Shown here: in pieces, positions 45,035 through 57,992 of the stretch
Layout of the letters: the number at the start of each line of letters is the position of its first letter
Numbering within the stretch: the first letter of the stretch is position 1
Source: Hymenopus coronatus
Lineage: Eukaryota; Arthropoda; Insecta; Mantodea; Hymenopodidae
NCBI GenBank assembly: GCA_030762935.1
Contig: CM060900.1
Coordinates: 385,076,132 to 385,140,131 of the forward strand
DNA length: 64,000 nt
Direction of reading: 5' to 3'
The notes under the pieces: model-generated
Told to the model about the DNA's origin: nothing
Databases searched by the model: none
The model's input: only the letters and a program-made list of their open reading frames with translations
Position numbers and translations under genes: made by a program

Positions 45035-45945
45035 TTAGGTGCTGAAAATGACCTCCCTCTGCTTCAGTGCACTTTTGCATGCTCCGTAGCATATAACTAT
45101 ACACTTTGGGCAACTTAGCCGTATGAATTCTGAAAATTTCATTATGAATATTCTCCTTCAAGTCTTCAAACGTTTTTCGGTTATTTGCCTACACTTTTCC
45201 CTTTAGACTGCCCCACAGGTGAAAGTCAGAAGTATTCAGGTTGGGCTACAATCCTTTGCTGACGGTGAATATTTCATGAACTCCTGATATTGACTCACAT
45301 GAAGTCTCACAAGTGGCACCATTCTGTTGAAAGACAGTATACGTATGTTTATGCGTGTCAACTGCGTGTAAAATTCCTCAATGATACGCATACATACATC
45401 ATTTTACCTTCGTTTAAAAAAAATATGGGGCCCACTATCCGAGTTACTGTCTCAGCACACCACACTCCAAAATTTTCTCCGGGAAGAGGTTCTCATTAAT
45501 CGTATAGGGATTATTTATTGACATGTATCTGATGTTCTCGAAGTTCACATGTCCTGACAGATGGACCAGGCTTCAAAACTCATGAAATACGGAAGCGTAT
45601 CCAACATCCCATTCTGAAATTTTTGACATAGCCACGTACATTAATTTTCCTTATCTTACTCCTTCAGTCCTTGAACATATGTTATTTTGTTATCTCTATA
45701 TGGTGTAAAACACGTTGATAGCACCTACTAAAACGCTAACATCCTACGAACGGACTGGGCTCAATTCGTTTTTGCGTTTGCAACTGATCCTGTAGTACGC
45801 AACTTTGCCACCAAATCCTATCTATTGTTCATTGCTGGTATGGTAACACCAGGAAACTTCTTTGAAAACTGCTCCAATAACCTTAAATGAATCAGTAAAC
45901 ACGTACACCTCCACTGTTATGATTCTTTATTGAAGAAGGTATGTC
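45035..45945 (-). pseudogene. Mariner-family transposase remnant (lineage 1), minus strand
   Basis: From right to left the decayed reading gives EQFSKKFPGVTIPAMNNR, DLVAKLRTTGSVANAK, and HLSGHVNFENIRYMSINNP. Then come NFGVWCAETVTRIVGPIFF (with frame changes), FQQNGAT near 45335, and a TSDFHLWGSLKGKV block. The last of these is the final catalytic region, with its aspartate preserved in SDF. The end is TFEDLKENIHNEI and EGGHFQHLM with a stop at about 45035. The blocks match in order those of the 32-kb element, so both belong to one mariner lineage. Many frameshifts and stops are present. Confidence 0.85.
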
Positions 45946-46071
45946 TCGCCGAGACATTTTTCACACATGTTAACCAAGTAGCAAGGGTTTTCGTACTGAC
46001 AACACAAAACGCAGTGGCAACAGCTTCGCAACAATAAATTGGTGGGTGGCAATGAATAGTCTAGTACTCTG

Positions 46072-46100
46072 GGCCAGTTTTTCGTGAGTCATCCTGTACA
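46072..46100 (-). repeat. Probable right terminal repeat of the 45-kb mariner
   Basis: GGGCCAGTTTTTCGTGAGTCATCC lies about 130 bp upstream of the coding remnant, where a mariner end would be expected. A matching left end was not found; the left side runs into a TA microsatellite. Confidence 0.4.
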
Positions 46101-47640
46101 TAATAGCTTGGTTTTATGTACTTTATAGAGGAAGCACAAAATATTTTAAACGAATTAGCAACAAATTACATCGTGTGTAGTGTTTTAAGTATTGAATTTC
46201 TGCAAAATATATACGGAGAAACAATGTTTAAATTTGGACATACCTATTAATAACCATATGCTGGCTCATTTGTCGCTTCAATTAATTGGTAGTTTAATTA
46301 CGCCAAATGGTAAAAGTTTTATGCTTTCTCCAAGTTCAGGATCTCTTTGGTTTTAATATGAAAATATTATTTCTTTCATAACTTTAAGTCCAAATTTAAA
46401 GTTGGATTACCTTAAAGTACAAGCTCTAGTCAAAGTAGGAGCGGTATGGGATACCTAACTGTAACGACTTAACTTTTCGCCACCCTTGCAGAAGGCAAAA
46501 TAACTAAAGGTGAGGATTCACTATCCCACGCGACTATTAGTGTAACGAAATGCCGAGAATTGGGGTATATGTAATTGTAAGGTACAACCAGAAGCATTTC
46601 TGACATTTGAAAATTTAAATTATTTTATTCCTACAGCATAAATAATTTCCAATGAAAACACAGCATTTTCAACTCCAATGCAGCTTTTCAACGAATAAGA
46701 ACAGGCAAGAAAAGGATGAACTACACCAGATAAGGACATTTAGCGGTTCCAGAACCACTTTCCGCGTACGATAGATGTCGTTGTCGAAGGACGGTGTGCT
46801 GGTATTGTGTAGCCCATTAGCAGACAGTGGCGAGTTTGGATTAGAAGATCATCATGGCAGATTCCCAGTCTGAGTAAATATTTGGCCTTTCTAGTTGGGA
46901 GTAAATAAATAAACACCTAAATGAGCTTAGACAATAGAGAAGAGGTCAAAATAAAATAAATATGTACTTTGCAATTAAAATCTCGGAGGTTACAGGAGGG
47001 ACTGGTGTATCTCATTGTAATCCCTCCACAATATAAATAAAAATAGGAAATTTAATAAATATATACTCTCCCTAGGAAATCTAAAGATTAACGTTTAACC
47101 GGGAAATAGCTTTGACATTTTTATAAAGCCTATGGAATGTCATACCTGTAAGCTAAGACTGGATTTTAGCTACAATTTATCCGTGAAAATAATACTTTTG
47201 AAATATTTGTTCACGGTGAACATGGTGATGATTTATTTAAACCGTTATCTGTTTCAAAACACAGGCAATTAAATATCTTTGGAGCTAAAATGTTTGCTTA
47301 CATATACTTGTGTAAGCAACTGTTTCCTCAAATGAATTATGCCACGTCAAAATATAGGTCTCGTTTGACTGACGAATATCTGTTAGCGAAACTGAAAATA
47401 CCTCTATTGGAAGTAACCCAGATTTTAAATGATTAATTGTAAATGTAACTAAAAATGCAAAGGTGTTAGTATTATTTAACTCTGGTTTACACTGTATATA
47501 AAATAAATTATACTATTTATCTAAGAATCAGCAAATGCCACTGTATTTTTATGAAATTATTTCTCCATCTACAAGTTCATTTCAAACTATTTGGGTTTAC
47601 CTGACTTTGCGGGGTGCGCAGGATATGCATTTTTGGACTA
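46101..47640. other. AT-rich stretch without recognised genes
   Basis: The patch at 46430-46560 and another at 46720-46860 are GC-richer but unassigned. Confidence 0.45.
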
Positions 47641-47654
47641 CAGCATCAAATATG

Positions 47655-47825
47655 ATAAATCTTGGGCGTGGGTTGGCTAATAGGGCACCTGTCTTCTGTG
47701 CAAAGGGTCCTGGTTGTCTTTCCCAGCAGACAGTAGAACTTTGCCCTAGCCAAGGACTACTTGCCCTCCCCCCCTCTGAGAGCTTGGAACAATGATATAT
47801 GATATAATGTGCAAAGCCTAAAGAA
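47655..47825 (+). mobile_element. Probable decayed tRNA-derived SINE
   Basis: GTTGGCTAATAGGGCACC resembles Box A, and GGTCCTGGTTGTCTTTCCC a damaged Box B at the right distance. They are followed by a CTCTGAGAGCTTGGAACAAT body and an ATGATATATGATATAATG end. There is no second copy in the window to confirm it. Confidence 0.4.
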
Positions 47826-50800
47826 AGAAAAGCCAATGCAACTGAACGTGAGTTAGGGTGATTACGGGTAGATAATATGTTGAAAAAGTCGATGCATGTG
47901 GTCATTTTTGTTAAAGACTTTATATAAATGAAACACTTAAAAGTGAGGTTATGTTTATCATTGAATTCAGTGCTACTGTTCTCGCAGATAAATAAACAAT
48001 AAGCCCTGACTTCATACTGTATATTTGTAAACAAATATGTTCGGGTGAATGATATGTAATGGTAAACCGGCCACAGGTGAAGCTTTTGGCACATACATTA
48101 TTTACGTTTAATTTACATTCGTGATATTCCTTGAAAACCCTGAAGGATATAAATACTTGTTTAAAGAAACTTAACAATCAAACCTCTTTTTGTACAGTAC
48201 TTATATCTTTTTGGGTTAGGCTGATGTGAAGTATATCGCTACTATTTATTCCAGGTAATTTTATTTCTGGTGTTATTACTTATGTTGTCAAATTGTATAT
48301 GAACCTGTAAATTACTTGCAAGCAAACATATATAAAAATCAATTTTCGTTTAGAATGTAATGCAAAGGAATAGTCTGTGAGAAGTAATCTAAACCACAAA
48401 CTGTTAATTTATTTGTTGAGAAATCACATTATCTTCTTGACTTCAGTACCAAGAACGAATTCTAACAACTTCATGTCTTGTGGTGCACAATCTGGATTCA
48501 TAACATTTAAAGTAAACACAGGCAAAAACACTATGTTTCTATTGGTAGGAGTGTATCGATGTATACTTACATATGAATTGGAAATTGGTGTGGAACAAGT
48601 GCAGTATAAGTTTTCAGAAAACTAAATCCAAAACAACTCACAACAATTGAAGAAACTTCATTGTAGGTACTTTAAACAATGAATTCCTGGATTAGGACTA
48701 GCTGTGAACACACTCAAACCTTTGGGTAAACATTGTTGTGCAAGTGTTATATTTAAATCAGTGTCACAGAGCAGACTAAACTTATGTGGCTTATTTACAC
48801 CTTTAAAGAATTTCAATGTTTAAGTTTGCTTCATTTATGCCACCATGCCAGCTATTAATCATAAATGCTTCTGTTAGCTTACTGTAACAGACACTCAGTT
48901 TTTCACTTTACTTATATCTAAAGTCATACATTTTACACGACACCGACGGACATCCCACCATGACAGATCATAGATAGAACTTCAGCGTAGAAAGACGAGT
49001 CCTACCTGCGGTATTTCTCTTTTTAAATATGATTCAATATTAGCCCAAACACAGGTAGCAGGAAAGAGCAGCTACAAAATATGTACCTAGCTATTGTAGT
49101 TGACAGAAGTTATCTCTTATTGTTTAGTAGTACTTTCGAAATGGGGAAAAACAGGTAGGTAAATAATTTAGTGCTGTCTTATTTAGCCCATTTAACAGCT
49201 CAAGAGCGTTTCAGATTATTTATTCACAGTTGGTAAATTACTTACATAGATAAATTGACTTTTATTGAAGCATGTGAAAGTAAAGTCATTGGTAATAGCA
49301 CTGAAATATAAAATAAGTAATATTTGTGATTCTATAGACAGCAGAGGTTAGAATTATTGAGCTTATTGATAACCTATAAAACCTGCTATCTATCACTATT
49401 TCGGAAAAATCTGTGTGAAAATTCTAGTAGAGGAAGTGTTAGTGAGTAATAAGGAAAGAGCGATTCATTTGTAACCAGTAATCAAATTTATTTCGCTTTT
49501 AACAGAATAGAATTGGAAACAATGGCTTAAGTCCAAGTTAGTGGGACCTTAGGACTCAATCTAGTGCCCAACACAAAACTAATGACTACCAGAGCATTAT
49601 CTATCTAACGTTAAAGAATTAATAGTCGCGTGTGAGCGTATTCGTTACCAGTGCTAGACAGTAAGCTCTTTCATTGCTCGTTCTAGAGGCGAAAACAAAA
49701 CTAACGCTTTGGGAGCATTACCAAGCAGGCGTCAAAGAACATCCATTATTGACAGATTTTACATACGACGGATCCACGTGGATGCAAACTGTCAATTTTA
49801 TTGCAGTATAATGGAGTGCACAACCGAGCGTGAATGTTCATAATCGAAAGCTATTTTTGATCTGGTACTTGAATTATTTAAGAAAGGCTTCCATACAGTG
49901 CTGCCCGTTTCGGACACGCATTTGTTTGCGCTTTCCCTCAATTTCAGCAGTTTCCGTGACAACGCCTTATAAAAAGGGTTTATAGGTATGTTGATATAAT
50001 AATTACATACAAAAACAAACATATAGAGAAAAGAAACAGTCTGCGAGGCGTATTGCGTCCCCGCTGTCACGTCCAAATAACTCAGTCACTTTCAGGTCCA
50101 TTACAACGCGTAGAAGTAGCTGACATTCAGACTACCATTCATGACTTCTTTTGCTCTTCTCTACCACTTTGCCTCCTCTTTAGCAAGTCCTCGGAACTAT
50201 TAGCTACGATAGGATTTCTTTCTATAACAGTGGGGTTTTCAATTCAAATTCAGTCGCGGTAAATGTCGAATAAATTTGGTCACTAGGTATATTTCCAGTT
50301 TCAGTGCATCATGATTATTTTAAAACATGTGTACAGGGAATGTCTGTTAAATTTATTTTTATATATCCATCTCACAGTTTACGAAACCACTTCGCGATTA
50401 GCTCACTTGACGCGAACAAAACTCCACTTCTGTATTTGCCTTCCTCCTCGCAACTATTTATTTGTATTACACAAATATATTATGATAATGACTTCCATAT
50501 CCGTGTAAAATCATACAGACAGTATAATTTTCATAGCTTCAAGTATGACAAATTGCCGCGTACTAAAGCTTCCAATAGAGACAGGGTTTTGTCTTAGAAA
50601 TCTCTGAAGAGAAGATACAGCAATAAATGTTTTTTCAAGACGTAAAACTTCACTAATTGGCCTCACCTAGTGCTGATGTAAGTAAAACTGTAAGTTTTAT
50701 ACTTTAATTTTATAACATTATTTACAAACTTAGAAATAACGTTTAATCAGTTATAGGGTACATGTATTATTCGCATCTCTTACTGTAATTTAATGTTTTC

Positions 50801-52820
50801 AAAAACCTAAGTCACTATAAAATGACATTAACTAAAATCTAAGTTTTCCTAGAATTTTGAACTAGTAATGTGAGCCCTGCAGTTAAATGCAGTACATTTA
50901 ATTAACCTGTTTAGAGCTAGTTATTTAAAATACTCTAATCTTGGTATATGCTCAAAAAACTAACGAAATTCTTCTTAATTGCAATTTTCACATAGTCGAT
51001 CTTCACAGTGGATGTTTTCTTCCTTATGTACATTGGATGAAAAGAAAGGTGAGATATGTACTGAGGTATTTTCACTATCTCTCAGAGCACAATGAAACGA
51101 ATTTTAGCATACGGAGCTTGTAGGTCATAACAAGCCACAACACTATGAAAGCATCAATTGAATTTTTATAACAATTTCAATTTGTAAAGAAAAAAAGCGA
51201 AGTATTCACAGATTCAACAAAGTAATGAGCTATTTCACCGCGACAGGGGCTATATTTGGTTACTTGGATGAATGATCGTTCCAATCTCCATTTTTAAAAG
51301 TATTATTCTTTAATTATTTTCTTTGATTCCAAGAATTCCCTTTACATACCATCTTATATGGTGTAGCCTGTTCTGAAGCAAAGAGCACTAAATGAATACT
51401 GAACTAAAATTATTTTCAATCTGATTTACCGTAAACGGTTCCGTTTGGAACTACGTTGCTTCTTAGGCATAAGTTGGTCGGTCAGCTTGTCAGTTTGCCA
51501 TAGCAGTTCTATGGTGAACTTTGCAACCCTGTGTTACACTTTTTCGTTCTTTAGCGTCATGGAAGCATGTATCACGTTTGGAAGATGTTTTAACAGTAAC
51601 ACTTTCTTTGTTTTAAGGTTTATCTTATAATAATGCAACGAAATAGGTACACATTACAGCAGAGAATTTCGTTTACAGTTTTATACATGTTCACATCATT
51701 TTAGTAAGTTGCAAGGCCAATTTTAACAGAATTCCCAAATGTGTCTCCTACAAGCTGTGAAAACGTGTGGTAACTTGTAAATTAAACTGCTTAATGAAGC
51801 GGAATCGATTATCGAGGAGAAGGGAAGGATAAATCAGCGCTTGCTTACTGAGGAAGAGCTTGATTAAGCTGAAGAAGGATTAAAATATTATGCTCAAAAC
51901 ATTCGGTAAAGAGTTCCACGGGAATAAGCAATTTTAATGCGATCAAAATGATTAGCAATCAAACTCATAATTTCAAACATAAAACATCATTGCTTTCCAC
52001 GCACTGCTACCACGTGTAAATGGCTTTAGGGTGAGTTTCCTTACTTGGATTTCGAAAAATGTTTTAATTGATTGAAATTCAGTAATCTTATCTGAAAAAG
52101 CACACTTCCACACGGTCATGTTCCGACGTTGAGGGGACAATATTAGATGTTTAGGGAAACCCGATTTTTTTGCAGCAAGATCCTTTAAGACTAAAAGTCA
52201 TTTTCTAAAGCATTAGAGATGGACCTTTAGTGTTATTGCACAGACATTACTAGAACAAAAGAAGTGCTTAAACTAGGTTTCATCACAATATATGTCGTCA
52301 TTCTGGATCCATTAATTAATTTACATCAAAATTCGAAATCTATCTTCTCCGACAGATGTTGTACCAACAGTTTCATTCTTTAAAACTGAATGCCTTAATA
52401 TCTTTCTTATTAAAAGCTGAATGGAATTTTCCTGTAATTGGTAGGTTATTTTTAGAAAAAAATACTTTATAGCACAAAGTGTAAAAAACAAAACAAAAAA
52501 ACAAAACAAAAACAAAAAAAACAGAAAAAGTAAAATATTGATATATTAATTATTTTTAATTTTAACACTCATAAATACTAAAGTTGCAATACGTCATTTT
52601 ATTTCACACATTCTAAAGTACGTTGTAGAATATTTTCAGACCTGTAGAAGAATTTTTGTGGCCGAAGATAGATTTTGATTATGGAAAAATAAGGAAAAAA
52701 ACCGAACTTCAGTAAAATTGCTTTAAAGTTTGGCATACATTTTACACAAACCATGCGTTATTTCGGTAGCCTCCATATACTTCTTCTTCTTAGCCGCCCT
52801 TTTAGTCTTGAATTTGGCAA
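47826..52820. other. Long AT-rich stretch without recognised genes
   Basis: All frames (for example 48377-48625, 49798-50076 and 50304-50597) lack known motifs. An A-rich CAAAACAAAA tract lies at 52484-52526. A weak direct repeat at about 49570-49740 is listed under findings. Confidence 0.45.
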
Positions 52821-52949
52821 TTTTAATGTACTTTAAAATTGCCGCAATGCATTAGAGATTTTATTCTCCACTGGAGGCGCTGCTGAGCAATCCTTATTGG
52901 TTTCCAGGAGAAAGTCTTGCTAATTTTTTGTCTCTTCCAAGGGTTTTCT

Positions 52950-54530
52950 GCAGCTAATGTTAAATTCATAAACAGCCTGCATACTCCACTCGACCCTTTG
53001 ACATAAATATGGTTTTGGCAGACTTCCGCCATATCCTGCAATGTAAGAATTTTGTCTGAGAGACATATACAGAGATGGTCAGAGGCAAGTCTGTTAAAAT
53101 GCAATTTAATTAATGAAATATTCCTCCCTGAAAGGAGTCCCTATATTACATGATGTGGCGGAGATGGCCTTCGATCCGCGATGGACCTCTGTTAGAAACA
53201 TCACGACTCTGTCACTAGGACTTTATTGTGCTGAGCCTTCTCATGCTGTGGTACACAGAGCACAAATAGTATTAGACATCGAATTTCTGATTTTCTGTGG
53301 GAAATTTATAGGGCGTGACTTCTGATATACGCTGACCCCTCCGACACTCTAATTGGGGAAGGTGGAAGAGCTGTAACTTACTGTTGTAGTCCACGTTACC
53401 TAATCTCACTTCTAGTTGATGAAGGTGGCTATTAGCGAATGAGTTGACAAACCCAGCATAGGTATGCTCTATTGGTTCCATATAGAACACTCACCTGCAA
53501 GGTGACAGTATCAGCCAGTAAAAAAAACATGACGTAATAAAGTACAAACGGTAAGGAATGCGGTGTACGGAACAAGACAGTGCCGGTTTCTTTCTGTGCC
53601 TTGTCTACAAAGAAGCATATCTTCATTCCATGCAGGTCACCAACATTTCGACGGATGTCCTAGTCATGGTACCGCTGAAGTTTTGTAATTGAAGTATTTC
53701 AGAGTATCTTGCCACTAAATCGAAGGCCTTCTGCAATCAATTTGTTCCTCAAGTTGCAAAATGCTGTGTTTAACCTTTTACCAATATGGGTAATACATTC
53801 TTCCTTATCAATTTTGATATCAGGGTCATATGACTGCTTTTCAATTAGCTTGGATGAGTCAGTGAAACATGCTTCTTATAGCAGAAATGCAATTCAGAAG
53901 ATGTTTCTCCAAGATCTTCTTCTGAAATCTTGCATTTCTGGCAATACTTAGATATGACCTCAAAGTCAGTGATATAGCCTGTAAGCAGATCATTAACACA
54001 ATCAATACGACGTTTGCCCATGTGTTAACCATCTTCTTTCGTATGAGACAGAAATATTTAATGGCGTAGCAATAACTCCCCCAGCAAGGTCAGAATAAGC
54101 GTTATATACTTCACTCCGTATTTTCTCCAAAATAGTATACACTGTGCAGAAGTTGCAACCTGCAGACTGTTGGCATGAGTACAACATTTTCTGTCTGATA
54201 AACAACTCACTCATAGTTATGCTAAGTTGATCAAGCTACACTTTGCCCCTTACCAATGTGAATAAAAGCCTGCGTAATATGTTTATTCATATCAAAGAGA
54301 TCAAGTGTACTTCCCACCTCAGGCTCCAATCTGATAGATGTATATATTGAATTGGATGTCTCTTGTTTACAGTATTTAACGCCTGCTTTTACTATTAATG
54401 GCACTGCAGACGATAAGGAGTCCCTGCACACTTTATACATCCCACATGTAATTGAGAAGTGAAACCATTTGAGTTCAGCATTTGAGTTGAAGTTTGTGTG
54501 GAAGCAATGTGGGCATGCTACGCCTTGGAT
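52950..54530 (-). pseudogene. Kolobok/'Mutator-like' DDE transposase remnant
   Basis: Reading leftward from about 54530, the first part is a CPHC..F N-terminal region. Next is EIRSEVYNAYSDLAGGV-type sequence in the 70-codon frame at 54002-54214, which ends in SYERRWLTHGQTSY. Then RRIDCVNDLLTGYITDFEVISKYCQKC appears across frames at 53890-54020. This is the characteristic RxDxxTGYxxDFExxSKxCxxC block of a transposase family widespread in arthropods (Pfam 'Mutator-like'). Further left are EECITHIGKRLNTAF near 53740-53800, GTPFREEY near 53120, and WRKSAKTIFMSKGRVEYA near 52990-53030. Frames change often. The 53150-53620 interval is poorly recognisable and may contain an insertion. Confidence 0.75.
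54372..54420 (-). mobile_element. Tail fragment of a family-A SINE inside the Kolobok remnant
   Basis: TATTTAACGCCTGCTTTTAC and TATTAATGGCACTGCAGACG match the family-A 3' end at 25125-25160. Only about 50 bp remain. Read in frame, it adds a short alien peptide to the transposase reading. Confidence 0.7.
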
Positions 54531-54544
54531 CAATTCTTTAAATG

Positions 54545-56330
54545 TATTAATCTCTAAAATGATGCATTTACTATTATCTATACCTGCACCCTCACTAATG
54601 ACCCAAGAAAACCCCCAAAAACCCCATGGGTAAACATTTCGGATGTGGGGAACCTATCCTACAGCCTTCCGCTGAATGCCAATCGTAGTCAAAACGCCTG
54701 CCTCGGTTGGTTTGCAATTAATGCATTGGATCTCCATTTAACTTTCGTTTGCTTCATATCTGGTTGAGCTACTGCTCAGGCATTTCTTGACTAATTTCTG
54801 GAGTAACTTATTTGCCCCATCTGCTATTATTCATCAGCTTGCATAATGTATAACCAACCATTTCCCTTTTTCTTTGGTATCCTAATACAGTGGAATAATG
54901 AACTATTTTATTAAAACTTTACCTCATGTAAACTATTTACCAACCCGTGGTCATCTTTCATACACCCACTGAAATAAAACTAGAAATTAAAACCACACAA
55001 AATAAGTTAAGCAATAAACACATTAAATAATATACATATGCACTTAAAACACTCCAAAAACTCTTCTAAACACACAAAACAATCCAATGCTCCAAATACA
55101 AAAATAAAATTGCTTAAAACCTACCATTTATTCGGAGGTTAAAGCTGAAATTGAAATTTTAAAGGAAGTGACATTCAACTGAAAAAGTACAGTGCCATCT
55201 GGTGAATGTACAACAGAACTTGTTGAACTAGACCACGGTGTAGACAGCGCAAGTCTATGCTTTATCGCTAGGTTTAAATCAAATTATTCCAAACCTCTGT
55301 GCATTCAAGCGAGTGGGCATGTCCATTTAAAGGCACAGAATTATTTAACTCGAACAAGGATTTAAATATGGCGTCCGAAACACATGTTTCACGCTCCAGG
55401 ACTTAAACCTTGGTATTTCCAAATGGTTAAAATTGGCCTTCGGTAACCCCTAAAATGATATAATTGGGGTATTTTAGATAATATGGACAATAGTGTGTGG
55501 AGATGCATAATGGTATGATTTACTCATACCATTCACCGAAAAAACTGGACTGACATGACGTTACAATCTGAATAGTTTTAGCACGAGTAGTTGAACAATA
55601 ATTAAAGATCATTTGGGAAATTTTGGGCATTAAGTAAATGGCAGGGTATCCCTATCATGCTACTTCTAAATGGTGAAAATGTAAACAAATGTTTGTAGGC
55701 AATCCTGGCCACATTATAACAATTTCAGCAAAATATTACGGGAGAAATTGACAATCTTTGGGAAGCATAACTAATGTTTTAAAAAAGTCCCTATTCCTAT
55801 AATTTTAGATATGTGTGTATGCAGGATCAAGGCGTTTTCAACCTCTATTACGATAAGATATAACTTATTTTCTTGTAGTTGTGAGAAACTGATTAGTACA
55901 AAATTTTAGCTTTATCCAACTGCTCGGAAGAAACAGCTCTTGGCTGTCGTAACCAGAACCAGTTGTCAACTCCTTCGAGAGGTGAATGTTGTTTGGCTCA
56001 AATAGATGAAAACATGAGTGCTGATTTTGACAGTGTTTATAGTTACTTGCCTCTCCTACCTTGGTATCCGCAGCAGGTGTTGAACATATGATTACATACA
56101 CCATATATCCTTATGCAGCGCTCGAAAACTTCTGTGCCTGCATATAGATTTTTATTTGTTCCGAGAAGACAACCGCCACGTCTCATTTGAGTGTAATTAT
56201 TTACCGTCCTATATCACCTACTTGGTTAAAGAAAGTTAAAATTCAAACAAAAAATAAAAACAAATAAATGAAAATATATGTAATGAAGGGGTAAATCTGT
56301 CTATTCAAATTTCTGATTATAGTACTACAA
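54545..56330. other. Stretch without recognised genes
   Basis: The GC-richer part at 54575-54730 and the patch at 55230-55460 match nothing else in the window. The 79-codon minus frame at 55865-56104 has no known motif. Confidence 0.45.
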
Positions 56331-56334
56331 TGGA

Positions 56335-56690
56335 ACCTAGCGAAATACGCCGCAGTCAGGTATGTGAACTGCATTCGGGAGGTCCCGGGTTCGGTCCCCT
56401 GCAATCGTCCACTCTGGCCCATGAGATTTTCGTGGTCTTCCCAGGGTCGCCTAGCAAATGCTGGGATGTTTCACATGAACCACAATTTCCTTTCCATCAT
56501 TTTGCCTTCATTCCGTTTCCATCTCAACCTTTAGGTGCGCTTCCAATTTCTTGGTATATGACGTTGATGGAGAGATGGAAGATGGATTTAAAGATTTCAC
56601 TCCGGACACTAGGTAGCTACCAGGACGACGGATCTTCTACAAGAGCCGGTAGTGGGACCGGTCATCGGACTTGGAAACGTTAGAGACCTC
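56335..56690 (+). mobile_element. tRNA-derived SINE (family F)
   Basis: Box B is perfect, GGTCCCGGGTTCGGTCCCC. The body is CATGAGATTTTCGTGGTCTT and CCTAGCAAATGCTGGGATGT, the 'GGCAAATGCTGGG' motif I recall from common insect tRNA SINEs. The right part, from about 56520 to 56690, is GC-richer than the surroundings and probably still belongs to the element. Box A is decayed (CTAGCGAAATACG). Confidence 0.78.
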
Positions 56691-57629
56691 CACGGTTTCT
56701 GGTAGCTAGTCTGCCAGCAAGATGGCCTCCATGTTTCCTATACCACATCCCATCCTCCTGAGAGTATTAGTCACAATATATATGCCTAGATCGCAGTGCG
56801 CGAGATGTTCTCCTTCGTTGTGTACCCCTTACGCTTTTACTACAATGAATAGAATTGTCTTTCTAAGTACTAAACTCACGTGAAAACTTTGTTTCCACAA
56901 CATATCAAGTCATTTATAGGTGAGAAACTGCAACACAATACACTCTAAAGGATTAAATTTGAAACAAGTTGAATAGATTTTATCAATATTTTTCATTTTA
57001 AAGCCAATGCACTTAGAGCAGTTGACTAATGTAGTTTTCAAACAATCGTTATTTTTGGTGCATGTACTGATGGAGATTCGATACATCATTTTAGTCAGAT
57101 TATAATTTTCCTTCTATACTATGTGGAACTGTTAAAACAGGACAGAGCACAGTACATAACATGGAAGCATTTTATGAATAAAATAATTTTCAGCTGAAAA
57201 AATAAGGCATGAAAGTTAATGATGGAATACTTGAATGGTTAAAGTTATCTGACTAAAATATATTGGAGATGGAAAAGCTCTTCAACATTAGAAAGATGTA
57301 CTATGACATAAGGGGATATATAATTAGGATTAGGATTTGTCAGTTCCTTGTACATCAGGTATAAAAACGTGTTACTCATACGCTCGTAAAATATAAGGTA
57401 TATTTCAATAAACCTAGTGCTTTTCGGTTTCTCAACAATCTTATGTCAGTGGCTCCATGTATGCACATAAACCTAATTGAAGGTTATTTCTAGAATTTTG
57501 TCAATATATTATGTCAACATTTAACATGTGTTGTGCAGCATGAATTGTGCTCGATAATATGTAGCTTGTAGCTTTATCCTGTATTAGAAAATCGGTTTTT
57601 GCGTAGAATTCTTCAATCACTAGTTGAAC

Positions 57630-57992
57630 TACGTAGTGGACTTACCCTGCCTGTATGTAGAACTGACAGCCACCTTGGACTTGCAAGCAGGTGTCTAGGA
57701 GTCAGAAGCCTGTCGGGGAACCAGCGCATGTAACCACAGAATGAAGAACCTGGAATGAGTGGCCAACCCGTAGCCAGGAATGAGCATGAAGAAGTGGATG
57801 ATATGAAATGACAGAGATATGGGTGTTAGGAAAAGTGATGATTGAGCAATTGGTGGAATGAGTGGCGGGGGAAACAGGACCCGGAATAAATCCGAGCAGA
57901 CGACTTTTCGTCTACCATGGCACTTGGAATCGAACCTGAGCCACCTAGTTGGGAGTCGAGCGGTCTAACCACTGCCAAGGCGCCGCCTCAAT
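57630..57992 (-). mobile_element. Long tRNA-derived SINE (family E), near full length
   Basis: The minus strand begins GAGGCGGCGCCTTGGCAGTGGTTAGACCG (clear Box A), then CAGGTTCGATTCC (Box B). A middle block shared with family A follows. The long body has CATCCACTTCTTCATGC, TTCTTCATTCTGTGGTTACATG and GTTCTACATACAGGCAGGG. These correspond in order to the 11.97-kb copy. This copy has the better head, the other the better middle. Confidence 0.88.

Noticed and set aside
47597..48094. 165-codon minus-strand frame
   Set aside because: The longest frame in this part, but it starts in AT-rich DNA, crosses a probable SINE and shows no motif; it is treated as chance.
51790..51900. LLTEEELD...AEEGLKYYAQ reading that recalled a retroelement polyprotein segment
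   Set aside because: Too short, interrupted by stops and without any flanking domain or long terminal repeat.
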